64,000 nucleotides of DNA from Rhodobacter sp. (GTDB lineage Bacteria; Pseudomonadota; Alphaproteobacteria; Rhodobacterales; Rhodobacteraceae): positions 62,001 to 126,000 of the forward strand of contig JADJAB010000001.1 of assembly GCA_016704435.1 (NCBI GenBank), written 5' to 3'. Shown piece by piece: positions 1 to 9,255 of this stretch (within the stretch, counting starts at the first letter, position 1; the number at the start of each line of letters is the position of its first letter). The notes beneath the pieces were generated by a model that had not been told where the DNA came from, did no database searches, and saw only the letters and a program-made list of their open reading frames with translations. Both the position numbers and the translations under genes were made by a program.

Positions 1-240
1 CCAGCCGACCCAGTCCTTCTCGATCCCGCCCAGCCGCCAGGCCTCGCCGATCTGGTAGAGATTGATCGGCGGCGGCACAAAGCTGAACAGCAGGATCAGC
101 AGCGCATAGAACGCGGCAATCCCCCCGACGATCCGCCCCGCCCAGCGCAGCACCCGCCGGCGCAAGGACAGCCGTCGCGGCGCATCCTTCGCCGCCTTGC
201 GTTTCCGCGAACGCCTGGTCTTTTCGCCTGCCTCAGCCAT
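1..240 (-). CDS. mtgA: monofunctional biosynthetic peptidoglycan transglycosylase, N-terminal part (cut by window edge)
   Basis: Only the first 80 codons are present; the gene runs off the left edge. The protein starts MAEAGEKTRRSRKRK, a very basic cytoplasmic tail, then has one hydrophobic segment at about residues 38-54 (AAFYALLILLFSFV). This is followed by PPPINLYQIGEAWRLGG and KDWVGW, the juxtamembrane stretch typical of alphaproteobacterial MtgA before the family 51 glycosyltransferase domain. MtgA polymerises lipid II into glycan strands at the periplasmic face of the inner membrane. The catalytic domain lies outside the window, so the call rests on the N terminus alone. No Shine-Dalgarno precedes the ATG. 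The gene lies downstream of gltB on the same strand. Confidence 0.75.
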   Translation of the reverse strand, partial: MAEAGEKTRRSRKRKAAKDAPRRLSLRRRVLRWAGRIVGGIAAFYALLILLFSFVPPPINLYQIGEAWRLGGIEKDWVGW

Positions 241-282
241 GGCGCAGCATAGGCCCCGGTTTCAGGCCAAGGTCAACCGCCG

Positions 283-3200
283 CTATTCCGCCGGCATCCG
301 CTCTGCCTCGTCCGACAACGGATGTGCCAGGTGAGGCAGCATTTCCTTCGGGCAGACCTGAAGGAAATTCGCCCGCTCCACCGCCCAGTCCGCCAGGATG
401 CGCACCGCCAGCTTCGACCCGGTTTCGGCCGCATGCGCCTCGACCAGCGCCTTCAGTTGCGCCTCCCAATGCGGATGCGCGACGGCGCAGGTCACCAGCG
501 ATTCAGGGTTGATGGAATCTTCGGCCACGCCCGCGGGGTCATGGACATACGCCATGCCCCCGGTCATCCCGGCGCCGAAGTTGGCCCCGATCCGGCCCAG
601 GATCACTGCCACCCCGCCGGTCATGTATTCGCAGCCGTTCGACCCGCAGCCCTCGACCACCACCCTGGCCCCGCTGTTGCGCACCGCGAACCGCTCTCCC
701 GCGCGGCCACTGGCCAGCAGCAGACCATCCGTCGCGCCGTAAAGCACGGTATTGCCGATGATGGTGTTGTCCTCGGCCTTCAGCGGACTGGCCATCTGCG
801 GCCGCACCACGATCATGCCGCCCGACAGGCCCTTGCCGACATAGTCGTTGGCATCGCCCATCACCTCGATCTTCAGCCCGCGCACCGCAAAGGCCCCCAG
901 CGACTGCCCGCAAGAGCCCGTCAGCTTGACCGTCAGATGATCGGGCTGAAGGTTGTTCCGCATCCCGAAGTTCTTGACGATATGGCTCGAGGCGCGCGTG
1001 CCGACGGTGCGGTGCGTGTTCCGCATCGCATAGGACAGCTGCATCTTCTCGCCCTCGTCAAAGAATCGGGCGGCATCGCGGATGATCTCGGCATCCAGCG
1101 TGTCGGGCACCGCGTTGCGCGGTTTCGAGCGGTCGTAGGTGATCTTCTGCGTGCCATCCACCGTGATCAGCAGCGGGTTCAGGTCCAGATCGTCCAGATG
1201 CGCCGCGCCACGGCTGACCTGCGTCAGCAAATCGGCCCGCCCGATGATCTCGTCCAGCGACCGCGCGCCGACTTGCGCCAGAATCTCGCGCACTTCCTGG
1301 GCGTAGAAGGTGATCAGGTTCACCACCTTGTCGGCCGATCCGGTAAATTTCGCCCGCAGCTTTTCATCCTGCGTGCAAACCCCCACCGGGCAGGTGTTCG
1401 ACTGGCATTGCCGCACCATGATGCAGCCCATGGCGATCAGCGCGGCGGTGCCGATGCCGAACTCCTCCGCCCCCATCATCGCCGCCATCACGATGTCGCG
1501 GCCCGTCCGCAAGCCGCCGTCGGTGCGCAGGGTCACCCGCTCGCGCAGGTTGTTCATCGACAGCACCTGATGCGCCTCGGTCAGACCCATCTCCCACGGC
1601 AGGCCGGCGTATTTGATGCTTGTCGCCGGAGAGGCCCCGGTGCCGCCGTTATGGCCAGAGATCAGGATGACATCCGCCTTGGCCTTCGCCACCCCCGCCG
1701 CAATCGTGCCCACACCGGAAGAAGAAACCAGCTTGACTGTCACCTTGGCGCGCGGGTTGATCTGCTTCAGGTCGTAGATCAGCTGCGCCAGATCCTCGAT
1801 ACTGTAGATGTCGTGGTGTGGCGGCGGTGAAATCAGCATCACCCCCGGCGTCGAGTGCCGCAACCGCGCGATCAGCGCCGTCACCTTCATGCCCGGCAAC
1901 TGCCCGCCCTCGCCGGGCTTGGCGCCCTGCGCCACCTTGATCTCCAGCTCCTCGCAGGCGTTCAGGTATTCCGCCGTCACGCCAAAGCGGCCAGAGGCGA
2001 CCTGCTTGATCTTGGCGCTGGGGTTGTCGCCATTCGGCTCTGGCAGGAAATGCGCCGGGTCCTCGCCCCCCTCGCCCGAATCCGATTTCGCCCCGATCCG
2101 GTTCATCGCCACGTTCAGCGTCTTGTGCGCCTCGGGGCTGAGGGCACCAAGGCTCATCCCCGGTGTCACGAACCGCTTGCGGATCGAGGTGATGCTCTCC
2201 ACCTCTTCGATCGCCACCGGCTTGCCCAGCGGCTTGATGTCCAGAAGATCGCGCAGATGGATCGGCGGATTCGCCCGCATTGCCGCCGAATAGGTCTTCC
2301 ACAGGTCATAGGATGCCCGCTCGCAGGCCGCTTGCAGCATGTGCATCGTCTGCGCCTCCCAGGCGTGCTTTTCGCCGGATCGCCGCGCCTTGTAGAACCC
2401 GCCGATGGGCAGCACATCCACCCCGCCAAGCCAGCCCTTTGCGTGCACCTCTTCCAGCTTCTGCTCGATCCCGTGCAGACCGATGCCGCTGATCCGGCTG
2501 TGCATGCCGGGGAAGTACTCGGCCACCATGGCGCGGCTCAGGCCCACCGCCTCGAAGTTCAAGCCGCCGCGATAGCTGGAGATCACCGAAATCCCCATCT
2601 TCGACATGATCTTCAGAAGGCCCGCGTCGATGGCATCGCGATAGCGCCGCATCGCATCGGTCAGCGTGCCGTCAACCAGGCCCCGGCTGACGCGATCCGC
2701 AATCGAATCCTGCGCAAGATAGGCGTTCACCGTGGTCGCCCCGCAGCCGATCAGCACTGCGAAATAGTGCGCGTCGATACATTCCGCCGACCGCACATTG
2801 ATCGAACAGAAGGTCCGCAGCCCCTTGCGCGTCAGCCAGCTATGAACCGCCGAGGTGGCCAGGATCATCGGCATCCCCACCTTTTCCGGCCCCTGGTGTT
2901 CATCCGTCAGCACCAGTTGCCCGGCGCCCGACCGCACCGCATCTTCGGCCTCGGCCCGGATCCGCTCCAGCGCGCGGCCCAGATCGTCCAGCCCCGGCGA
3001 GACCGGGAAGGTGCAGTCGATGAAGGCCACCTGGTCACCGAACCGGTTCGCCAGGACATCAAACTCGGCATTGCCCAGGAACGGGCTTTCCAGCAGCAGG
3101 ATTTCCGTCTGGCTGGAGTTTTCGTCCAGCACGTTCTTCAGGTTGCCGAACCGGGTCTTCAGGCTCATCACCCGGCCTTCGCGCAGGCTGTCGATCGGCG

Positions 3201-4821
3201 GGTTGGTCACCTGGCTGAAGTTCTGCCGGAAGAAATGGCTGAGCGGCCGGTAGACCGATGACAGCACTGCGGCGGGCGTGTCGTCGCCCATGCTGGCCAC
3301 CATTTCCTTGCCATCCTCGGCCATCGGCGCCAGCACCTGCTCCAGTTCCTCCACCGTGAAGCCGGCGGCGATCTGGCGCTTGCGCAGATCGGGTCCGGAG
3401 AACAGCGGCTGCTCGGGCACGTCGCGCAACAGGCTGTTCAGGTCGGTGACCTTCTCGATCCACTGGCCATAGGGCTGCGCGGCGGCCAGCTTGTCCTTGA
3501 TCTCGGTATCGTGGAACAGCTTGCCGGTTGCCATGTCGACGGCAATCATCTGCCCCGGCCCCAGCGCGCCCTTTTCGCGGATGGTGGTTTCATCGACCGG
3601 CACCATCCCGGCTTCCGACCCCGCAATCAGCAGGCCGTCGCCGGTGACGACATAGCGCATCGGCCGCAACCCGTTGCGGTCCAGCCCGCCGCAGACCCAC
3701 CGCCCATCGGTCATCGCCAGCGCGGCGGGGCCGTCCCAGGGCTCGATCACCGAATTGCAGTAGGAATACATGTCCGCCCAGGCCTTCGGCATGTTCACCG
3801 TCTGCTTTGACCAGGCCTCGGGCACCAGCATCGTCTTGGCCATGGGCGCAGAGCGACCCGAGCGCACCAGCACCTCGAACACCGCGTCCAGCGCGCCGGA
3901 GTCGGAACTGCCGCCGGGGATGATCGGCTTGATATCCTCGGCCGCCTCGCCGAAATTGTTCGATGCCATGCGGATTTCATGGCTGCGCATCCAGTTCGAG
4001 TTGCCTTTCAGCGTGTTGATCTCGCCGTTATGGGCCAGCATGCGGAAGGGCTGCGCCAGCCACCATTGCGGGAATGTGTTGGTGGAATAGCGCTGGTGAT
4101 AGATCGCAAACGCGCTCTCGAACCGCTCATCCAGCAGATCGGGGTAGAAGGTCGCCACCTGCTCGGCCAGCATCATGCCCTTGTAGATGATGCTGCGACA
4201 CGACAGGGAACACAGATACATCCCCTGGATGCCCGCCGCCGTGGCCGCCTTTTCGATCCGGCGGCGGATGATGTAGAGCTCACGCTCGAATTGCTCGTGG
4301 TCGATGTCCTTCTCGCAGCGGATCAGGATCTGCTCGATCTCCGGCCGGGTCGCACTGGCCTTTTCGCCCAGCACGCTGATGTCGGTCGGCACATGGCGCC
4401 AGCCATAGATGTAATGCCCCATCCGCAGCACTTCGGATTCGACGATCGTGCGACACCGCTCCTGCGCGCCGAAATCCGTGCGCGGCAGGAAGACCTGGCC
4501 CACCGCGATCAGCTTCTTCGCATCCGGCTCATGCCCGGTCCGGCGCACCACGTCGTAGAAGAACCGGACCGGGATCTGCACATGGATGCCCGCGCCGTCG
4601 CCGGTCTTGCCGTCGGCATCCACAGCCCCCCGGTGCCACACCGCCTTCAGCGCGGAAATGCCGTGCTCCACCACCTTGCGGCTGGGCTTGCCCGAGATCG
4701 CCACCACCAGCCCCACCCCGCAGGACGAATGCTCGTCCTCGGCCCTGTAAAGCCCGTTCGCATCCACAAAGGCGCGCTTTGCTTCTTCGGCCTTCACCCA
4801 GGCGGCGTCGTAACGGGTCAT
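283..4821 (-). CDS. gltB: glutamate synthase (NADPH) large subunit
   Basis: 1512 residues, the usual length for bacterial GltB. With GltD it converts glutamine plus 2-oxoglutarate to two glutamates, the GOGAT half of ammonia assimilation. Visible parts in order: a short propeptide then Cys34 (EHSSCGVGLV), the Ntn amidotransferase nucleophile; the central domain; the FMN synthase domain (PGEGGQLPG, LISGHNGGTGASP); the 3Fe-4S cysteines at about residues 1130-1150 (CIMVRQCQSNTCPVG); and a C-terminal glycine-rich beta-helix (GSCGQSLGAF onwards). The ATG at 4821 has AAGGAGA eight bases upstream and overlaps the stop of the preceding GFA gene by four bases, so it is translated as the last gene of a run that starts with gltD. 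The frame is intact along its whole length. Confidence 0.98.
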   Translation of the reverse strand: MTRYDAAWVKAEEAKRAFVDANGLYRAEDEHSSCGVGLVVAISGKPSRKVVEHGISALKAVWHRGAVDADGKTGDGAGIHVQIPVRFFYDVVRRTGHEPDAKKLIAVGQVFLPRTDFGAQERCRTIVESEVLRMGHYIYGWRHVPTDISVLGEKASATRPEIEQILIRCEKDIDHEQFERELYIIRRRIEKAATAAGIQGMYLCSLSCRSIIYKGMMLAEQVATFYPDLLDERFESAFAIYHQRYSTNTFPQWWLAQPFRMLAHNGEINTLKGNSNWMRSHEIRMASNNFGEAAEDIKPIIPGGSSDSGALDAVFEVLVRSGRSAPMAKTMLVPEAWSKQTVNMPKAWADMYSYCNSVIEPWDGPAALAMTDGRWVCGGLDRNGLRPMRYVVTGDGLLIAGSEAGMVPVDETTIREKGALGPGQMIAVDMATGKLFHDTEIKDKLAAAQPYGQWIEKVTDLNSLLRDVPEQPLFSGPDLRKRQIAAGFTVEELEQVLAPMAEDGKEMVASMGDDTPAAVLSSVYRPLSHFFRQNFSQVTNPPIDSLREGRVMSLKTRFGNLKNVLDENSSQTEILLLESPFLGNAEFDVLANRFGDQVAFIDCTFPVSPGLDDLGRALERIRAEAEDAVRSGAGQLVLTDEHQGPEKVGMPMILATSAVHSWLTRKGLRTFCSINVRSAECIDAHYFAVLIGCGATTVNAYLAQDSIADRVSRGLVDGTLTDAMRRYRDAIDAGLLKIMSKMGISVISSYRGGLNFEAVGLSRAMVAEYFPGMHSRISGIGLHGIEQKLEEVHAKGWLGGVDVLPIGGFYKARRSGEKHAWEAQTMHMLQAACERASYDLWKTYSAAMRANPPIHLRDLLDIKPLGKPVAIEEVESITSIRKRFVTPGMSLGALSPEAHKTLNVAMNRIGAKSDSGEGGEDPAHFLPEPNGDNPSAKIKQVASGRFGVTAEYLNACEELEIKVAQGAKPGEGGQLPGMKVTALIARLRHSTPGVMLISPPPHHDIYSIEDLAQLIYDLKQINPRAKVTVKLVSSSGVGTIAAGVAKAKADVILISGHNGGTGASPATSIKYAGLPWEMGLTEAHQVLSMNNLRERVTLRTDGGLRTGRDIVMAAMMGAEEFGIGTAALIAMGCIMVRQCQSNTCPVGVCTQDEKLRAKFTGSADKVVNLITFYAQEVREILAQVGARSLDEIIGRADLLTQVSRGAAHLDDLDLNPLLITVDGTQKITYDRSKPRNAVPDTLDAEIIRDAARFFDEGEKMQLSYAMRNTHRTVGTRASSHIVKNFGMRNNLQPDHLTVKLTGSCGQSLGAFAVRGLKIEVMGDANDYVGKGLSGGMIVVRPQMASPLKAEDNTIIGNTVLYGATDGLLLASGRAGERFAVRNSGARVVVEGCGSNGCEYMTGGVAVILGRIGANFGAGMTGGMAYVHDPAGVAEDSINPESLVTCAVAHPHWEAQLKALVEAHAAETGSKLAVRILADWAVERANFLQVCPKEMLPHLAHPLSDEAERMPAE

Positions 4822-5255
4822 GGGGTCTCTCCTTCGACGAACTTGTTCTTTGCTTCGTATTCGGCAGCGGTGGCGCGATTATGCGCACCCCCCAGCTGCA
4901 CCGATGCCAAGGCCTGGTCGGTGTATATTTCCGACCGCAGCGGCCAGTCCCTTGCCGCGTCGAACAGGCCCGGCATCAACTCGTAGGTGTCACTGTCAAG
5001 ATCGCGGGAATAGAGATGGCTGCCACAGACCGGGCAAAAGGCGCGCTCGGCAAAGGTCGACGATTGGAACAGCCGCACCTCGCCGCTGATGGTCACGGCC
5101 TTGGCACTGGCGTTGAACGCCATGAATGCGCCGCCCGACCAGCGCTGGCACATCCGGCAGTGACAGACGCCCGGTCGCGGATCATGCGGGCCGTCGATGC
5201 GGATCGTCACCGCGCCGCACAGGCACTTGCCCTCGATGGCGTCAGTAGCGGACAT
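4818..5255 (-). CDS. GFA / CENP-V domain zinc protein
   Basis: 145 residues with the zinc-cysteine pattern of the glutathione-dependent formaldehyde-activating (GFA) fold: C11-x-C13, C31-x-C33-x2-C36 (CHCRMCQRWSGG) and C74-x2-C77 (FCPVCGS). Most members have no proven substrate; only a few bind glutathione-formaldehyde adducts. The C-terminal stop overlaps the gltB start as ATGA, and the N terminus overlaps the preceding secreted protein by 14 bases, so it is transcribed with the glutamate synthase genes. Nothing seen here ties it chemically to GOGAT. Fold assignment is secure, function open. Confidence 0.85.
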   Translation of the reverse strand: MSATDAIEGKCLCGAVTIRIDGPHDPRPGVCHCRMCQRWSGGAFMAFNASAKAVTISGEVRLFQSSTFAERAFCPVCGSHLYSRDLDSDTYELMPGLFDAARDWPLRSEIYTDQALASVQLGGAHNRATAAEYEAKNKFVEGETP

Positions 5256-6024
5256 GGGTCACCCCTTCAGGCGCAAGCGACATGATCTCGTCGCAGTCGT
5301 AGATCGGCTGCTTGGCCGCAAAGCCCGGCTCGCCCGGAAAGACGAAATCCACCGGGCTGCCGTCGATCGGCCGCCACATCCCGTCGCCGAGGTCGGTCTC
5401 TCCCGGCCCGGCAAAGAAGGTGCGATACTCGCGGCTGATGTATTCGTTGCCATGCGCCCGGCTGATCACGTTGCCGTAGTCGTCAGTCTCGGTGTAGTCG
5501 AACTCGGTCTGCTGCAGCGTCACGCCGTCGATGACTACGGTCTTGCCGGTCAGCCGGTCAAACCCCGTCACCTTGCTGTGGCCGCCGTCATCGCGGCTCA
5601 GCTCGAAGGCAAAGGTGTCGACGCCGCTGGACAAAAGCTCGCTGAAACTGGCCGGGTCTGCCGGGTTCGGATCCAGCGTCTGGCGCACCGTCGGGCTGCT
5701 GTCATAGCTTTCCACCCATTCCGCCTCGCGGTTGATCCGGCTCTGGAAGAACAGCCCTTCCTGATCGAAGTCGGCCCGCCACTGGTCGCCCGGATCGTCC
5801 GCCGCGCAGGTGTAGTAGTTCGACACCCGGCAAGCCTTGGCCTGCACCGTCATGAAGATCTCGCAGCCCTGCGGCGCGGTCCAGGTGGCGGCAAGGGCAG
5901 GGACAGGCATTAGGAAGAGGGCAAGCCATAGAAGCGGATTCAGATCGGCCAGATTGGGGTTGCGGCCAGGCGCCGCGGTGCCGTTCCCGGCAGGGCGGAT
6001 CATGTTGAAAAGACGGCGCGGCAT
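5242..6024 (-). CDS. secreted protein of unknown function
   Basis: About 260 residues. A hydrophobic stretch (NPLLWLALFLMPVPALAATW) ending in an AxA-like site suggests export to the periplasm. The mature part is acidic and aromatic, with at least four cysteines (GCEIFM, KACRV, YYTCAAD, YDCDEI) that could form disulfides. I do not recognise the family. The ATG at 6024 has GAGGGGA seven bases upstream; a GTG at 6030 overlaps the preceding stop (GTGA) and is a possible alternative. It sits between gltD and gltB and overlaps both neighbours, so it must share their transcript. Confidence 0.7.
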   Translation of the reverse strand: MPRRLFNMIRPAGNGTAAPGRNPNLADLNPLLWLALFLMPVPALAATWTAPQGCEIFMTVQAKACRVSNYYTCAADDPGDQWRADFDQEGLFFQSRINREAEWVESYDSSPTVRQTLDPNPADPASFSELLSSGVDTFAFELSRDDGGHSKVTGFDRLTGKTVVIDGVTLQQTEFDYTETDDYGNVISRAHGNEYISREYRTFFAGPGETDLGDGMWRPIDGSPVDFVFPGEPGFAAKQPIYDCDEIMSLAPEGVTHVRY

Positions 6025-6026
6025 CT

Positions 6027-6776
6027 TCACTTCCCCTCTACAAAGCCGAAAACATCGTAGGCCTGGCGTCCGCCATAGTGACGAAGCAGCCAGCCCGCCT
6101 CAAAGTCGGAGGATTTGCATCCAGCCGTCCAGCAGGTCTTGCGCTGTTCGGGGGATGGAACCAGAACAACATAGCTTGTCGCACGGATGCTGGCGCCAGT
6201 CTTGGTGACCAGTTCGGTGTCCACCGCATCCCAAAGGATCGTCAGCTTGGCCGATTGGGGGCGGATGGTTGAATCGGTTTCCTTTGGGGCCGATATGGGT
6301 CCGTCAAGAACCGCCGCAACGCCAGAGGTGGTAAGATCGCCCCTGGTGTCGACCGGTCCCATCGGGCTAGAGGCCGACAGGGCCCAACTGCCGTCAAGAA
6401 CGGCGATCCCGCCGATTTCCATGCAGGCAATGATGCGTCCCGACAGGCTGACGCTTGTCGGAAACCCGTCAAGGCCGGCGCTGGAAGACGGGTCTTCCGT
6501 CGCATCGGGGCAAGGGATTGAAATTTCCTGAACCTCACTGCCCCGGCGGGTTCTGATCGAACATGTCCGGGCAGCTTTCTGATCGACGAGCCCAAAGCGG
6601 GCCTTGGCATCCTTCAGGTCAAAAGCCACCTGAAACGGAACCTTTCCCGGGCCGGTGCAATCGGGGCGGTTCTCCAGGATCTCGAAGGGCGCGACGACAA
6701 GAAGGCGATTGTCGGCCTCGGCCCCCGCAGGCAGCGCAAGGCCTGCAATCAGGCATGGGGCAAGGATCATTCGCAT
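6027..6776 (-). CDS. secreted protein of unknown function (cysteine-rich DUF-like)
   Basis: About 249 residues from the ATG at 6776. This start places a clean signal peptide at the N terminus (MRMILAPCLIAGLALPAGAEA); a longer frame opens at 6824 but would put 16 extra residues before it. The mature protein has the motif LLVVAPFEILENRPDCTGPG and paired cysteines (RTCSIRTR, ISIPCPD, IIACMEIG, KTCWTAGCKSSDF). I cannot name a family. The C terminus overlaps the next gene by a few bases, which suggests the two secreted proteins are made together. Its place in the gltD-gltB operon is seen; any role in nitrogen metabolism is unsupported. Confidence 0.65.
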   Translation of the reverse strand: MRMILAPCLIAGLALPAGAEADNRLLVVAPFEILENRPDCTGPGKVPFQVAFDLKDAKARFGLVDQKAARTCSIRTRRGSEVQEISIPCPDATEDPSSSAGLDGFPTSVSLSGRIIACMEIGGIAVLDGSWALSASSPMGPVDTRGDLTTSGVAAVLDGPISAPKETDSTIRPQSAKLTILWDAVDTELVTKTGASIRATSYVVLVPSPEQRKTCWTAGCKSSDFEAGWLLRHYGGRQAYDVFGFVEGK

Positions 6777-6854
6777 CGCTGTTCCAGCTTTCCCGATCAC
6801 GTCAACCATCCGTACCAACCGCATTCCAATGTTCGCACCTTGCGGGGCAGCCGC

Positions 6855-8291
6855 CTATTCCGCCGCCACCGCACCCGTTTGCGCCAGATAGCCCAGGATG
6901 GCATCCGCCGCCTCTCGGCCGTCGCGGATGGCCCAGACCACCAGACTGGCACCGCGCACGATGTCGCCTGCCGCATATACACCGGGCAGGCTGGTGGCAT
7001 GGGTCCGGAAATCCGCCTTGATCGTTCCCCAGCGGGTTACTGCCAGGTCCGGCACGCCCCACAGCTTCGGAATATCCTCGGGCTCGAACCCCAGCGCCTG
7101 TATGACCAGATCGGCGGGTTCGGTGTAGTCGGCGCCCTCGATGAGCTCGGGCGATTGCCGACCGCTGGAGTCAGGCGCGCCGAGGCGCATCTTCTGCACG
7201 ATCACGCCATCCACCTCGGTTCCGCCGGTGAAGCCTTTGGGCGCGGTCAGCCAGACGAAATCCACGCCCTCTTCTTCGGCGTTCTGCACTTCGCGCTGGC
7301 TGCCGGGCATGTTGGCCCGGTCGCGGCGGTAGAGGCATTTCACGCTCAATGCGCCCTGCCGGATCGCCGTCCGCACGCAGTCCATCGCCGTATCGCCGCC
7401 GCCGATCACCACCACCCGTTTGCCAGAGGCGTTCAGCTCTCCGTTGTCGAACTCGGGCACCTCATCACCAAAGCTCTTGCGGTTGCTTGCGGTCAGGAAG
7501 TCCAGCGCCCTCACCACGCCAGACGCTCCGACGCCGGGGCATTCGATGTCGCGCGCCTTGTAGACGCCGGTGGCGATCAGCACCGCGTCGTGCTGGCCGC
7601 GGATGGCGTCGAAGGTCAGGTCGGTTCCGACGTTGCAGTCCAGCACGAATTGCACGCCGCCGTCGCGCAATTGTCCGTTGCGCCGCATCACCACGTCCTT
7701 TTCCAGCTTGAAGCCGGGGATTCCATAGGTCATCAGCCCGCCGGCGCGGTCATGGCGGTCATAGACCGTGACCTGCACGCCCGCGCGGCGCAGCACATCC
7801 GCCGCCGCAAGCCCCCCCGGCCCGGCGCCGACGATGCCCACGCTTTCGGGACGTTCGGTGTGCGGGCGGATCGGCTTGACCCAGCCTTCTTCCCAGGCCG
7901 TGTCGGTGATGTATTTCTCGACCGCGCCGATGGTGACCGTACCGTGGCCGGACTGTTCGATCACGCAATTGCCTTCGCAGAGCCGGTCCTGCGGGCAGAT
8001 GCGGCCGCAGATTTCCGGAAAGGTGTTGGTCGCCTGGCTCAGCTCATAGGCTTCTTGCAACCGGCCTTCGGCGGTCAGCCGCAGCCAGTCCGGGATGTTG
8101 TTGTGCAACGGGCAATGGGTCTGGCAATAGGGCACGCCGCACTGGCTGCAGCGGCTGGCCTGTTCGGCAGCCTTGGCGTCCGCGTACTCGCGGTAAATCT
8201 CATGGAAATCCCTTGCGCGCGAAGATGCATCCCGCTTTTCGGGCATTTCCCTGCCAAGCGTCACGAATTTCAGCATCTTCTGCGTGGCCAC
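6855..8291 (-). CDS. gltD: glutamate synthase (NADPH) small subunit
   Basis: 478 residues, normal for GltD. It passes electrons from NADPH through FAD and two 4Fe-4S clusters to GltB. Two N-terminal cysteine sets are visible: C48, C51, C56, C60 (CSQCGVPYCQTHCP) and C93, C97, C103, C107 (CGRICPQDRLCEGNC). Then come the FAD loop VGIVGAGPGGLAAA, the NADPH loop VVVIGGGDTAMDC and the C-terminal FAD contact GVYAAGDIVRG. The start is a GTG at 8291 with GGAGG seven bases upstream; an ATG five codons in is possible. It is the first gene of the run ending at gltB, from which it is separated by three small genes. Confidence 0.96.
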   Translation of the reverse strand: MATQKMLKFVTLGREMPEKRDASSRARDFHEIYREYADAKAAEQASRCSQCGVPYCQTHCPLHNNIPDWLRLTAEGRLQEAYELSQATNTFPEICGRICPQDRLCEGNCVIEQSGHGTVTIGAVEKYITDTAWEEGWVKPIRPHTERPESVGIVGAGPGGLAAADVLRRAGVQVTVYDRHDRAGGLMTYGIPGFKLEKDVVMRRNGQLRDGGVQFVLDCNVGTDLTFDAIRGQHDAVLIATGVYKARDIECPGVGASGVVRALDFLTASNRKSFGDEVPEFDNGELNASGKRVVVIGGGDTAMDCVRTAIRQGALSVKCLYRRDRANMPGSQREVQNAEEEGVDFVWLTAPKGFTGGTEVDGVIVQKMRLGAPDSSGRQSPELIEGADYTEPADLVIQALGFEPEDIPKLWGVPDLAVTRWGTIKADFRTHATSLPGVYAAGDIVRGASLVVWAIRDGREAADAILGYLAQTGAVAAE

Positions 8292-8452
8292 GGCTGCGCC
8301 TCCGGTCCGGTAATCTCCAGAAGCGCTTCGTACTTCCCTTCAGGTTCAAATAAAAGTCAGCAACACTTACCTACTTGCGGCTTTTCTTTGTGAAGCGACA
8401 GGAAAGCTGCCCTTTATTCCGAAAAATAGGTCAGTATGAATTCCCTACTTTC
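8292..8452 (-). promoter_or_regulatory. gltD upstream region
   Basis: This 161-base gap lies between uppP and gltD, both read leftwards, and is clearly more AT-rich than the flanking coding DNA (runs such as GGTTCAAATAAAAGTCAG and CGAAAAATAGGTC). It must hold the gltD-gltB promoter. I could not pick a convincing -35/-10 pair. CCTACTT occurs twice (8370 and 8444), which may be chance. Confidence 0.45.
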
Positions 8453-9253
8453 TCAAAACCCCGCCAGAAGCGCCGCAAGGGCCGCGACGCCGACGATGAT
8501 TCGCCACCAGCCGAACAGCGCATAGCCGTTGCGGCCGACGTAGTTCAGCACCCAGCGCACCACCAGAACCGCGGTCACGAAGGCCACGGCAAACCCCACC
8601 GCAATTTCCCAGATCGCGCCGAAATCCAGCACGTCGCGGTTCTTGAACAGGTCATAAGCCACCGCCGCGCCCATCGTCGGCAGGCTGAGCAGGAACGAAA
8701 ATTCTGCCGCCGCGCGCTTTTCCACACCCAGAAGCAGCGCCCCCGCGGTGGTCGCCCCCGACCGCGATACACCGGGCACCATGGCGAGACATTGAAAGAT
8801 GCCGACGACCAGCGACTTGCCGAACGGCAGGGCCGTGGCATCGCGATGCACCGGCGCAGGCGCGATGCGGTCGATCACCAGCAGAACGAGCCCGCCCAGG
8901 ATCAGCATGATCGCGATCAGCATGGGCGATTCGAACAGCACGTCCTTGACAAAATCATGCGCCAGCAGGCCGACGACGACCGCAGGCAGAAACGCCAGCA
9001 GCACCGAGACGATTGTCCGCCGCGCCGCCGCTTCGTGCCGCGCCCTCAGGAACAGCCGCCCCAGCATCGCCGCATAGACCGAGGTCAACGCAAGGATCGC
9101 GCCCAGCTGAATCACGACCTCGAACGTCTTGCCCTTGGACTCGAAGCCCAGGAAATGCCCGGCCAGCAAGAGATGCCCGGTCGAGGAAACCGGAATGAAC
9201 TCCGTCAACCCCTCCAGAAGACCAAGAAGGGCGGCGGTAATCGTGGTGTCCAA
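8453..9253 (-). CDS. uppP: undecaprenyl-diphosphatase
   Basis: 266 residues from a TTG at 9253. It recycles undecaprenyl pyrophosphate to the monophosphate lipid carrier used for peptidoglycan and LPS. Hallmarks are the N-terminal EGLTEFIPVSSTGHLLL motif (residues 14-30) and PGVSRSGATT in the second conserved block, among about eight hydrophobic helices (BacA/UppP family). I chose the TTG because AAAAAGG lies seven bases upstream and the protein then starts MDTTITAALLGLLEG, as in relatives; a longer frame to 9325 would add a non-hydrophobic tail and overlap the next gene. RBS and start overlap the end of the upstream SDR gene, implying coupling. Confidence 0.95.
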   Translation of the reverse strand: MDTTITAALLGLLEGLTEFIPVSSTGHLLLAGHFLGFESKGKTFEVVIQLGAILALTSVYAAMLGRLFLRARHEAAARRTIVSVLLAFLPAVVVGLLAHDFVKDVLFESPMLIAIMLILGGLVLLVIDRIAPAPVHRDATALPFGKSLVVGIFQCLAMVPGVSRSGATTAGALLLGVEKRAAAEFSFLLSLPTMGAAVAYDLFKNRDVLDFGAIWEIAVGFAVAFVTAVLVVRWVLNYVGRNGYALFGWWRIIVGVAALAALLAGF

Positions 9254-9255
9254 GA

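Noticed and set aside
1855..3261. Long open frame antisense to gltB (about 468 codons)
   Set aside because: It mirrors an intact, highly conserved gltB, is rich in Arg/His/Pro as GC-rich antisense frames are, and has no recognisable domain. Similar antisense frames inside gltD (6840-8393) and soxA (46338-48017) were left out for the same reason.
8370..8450. CCTACTT repeats upstream of gltD as a regulator site
   Set aside because: Seven-base identity 74 bases apart without symmetry is likely chance in AT-rich DNA.
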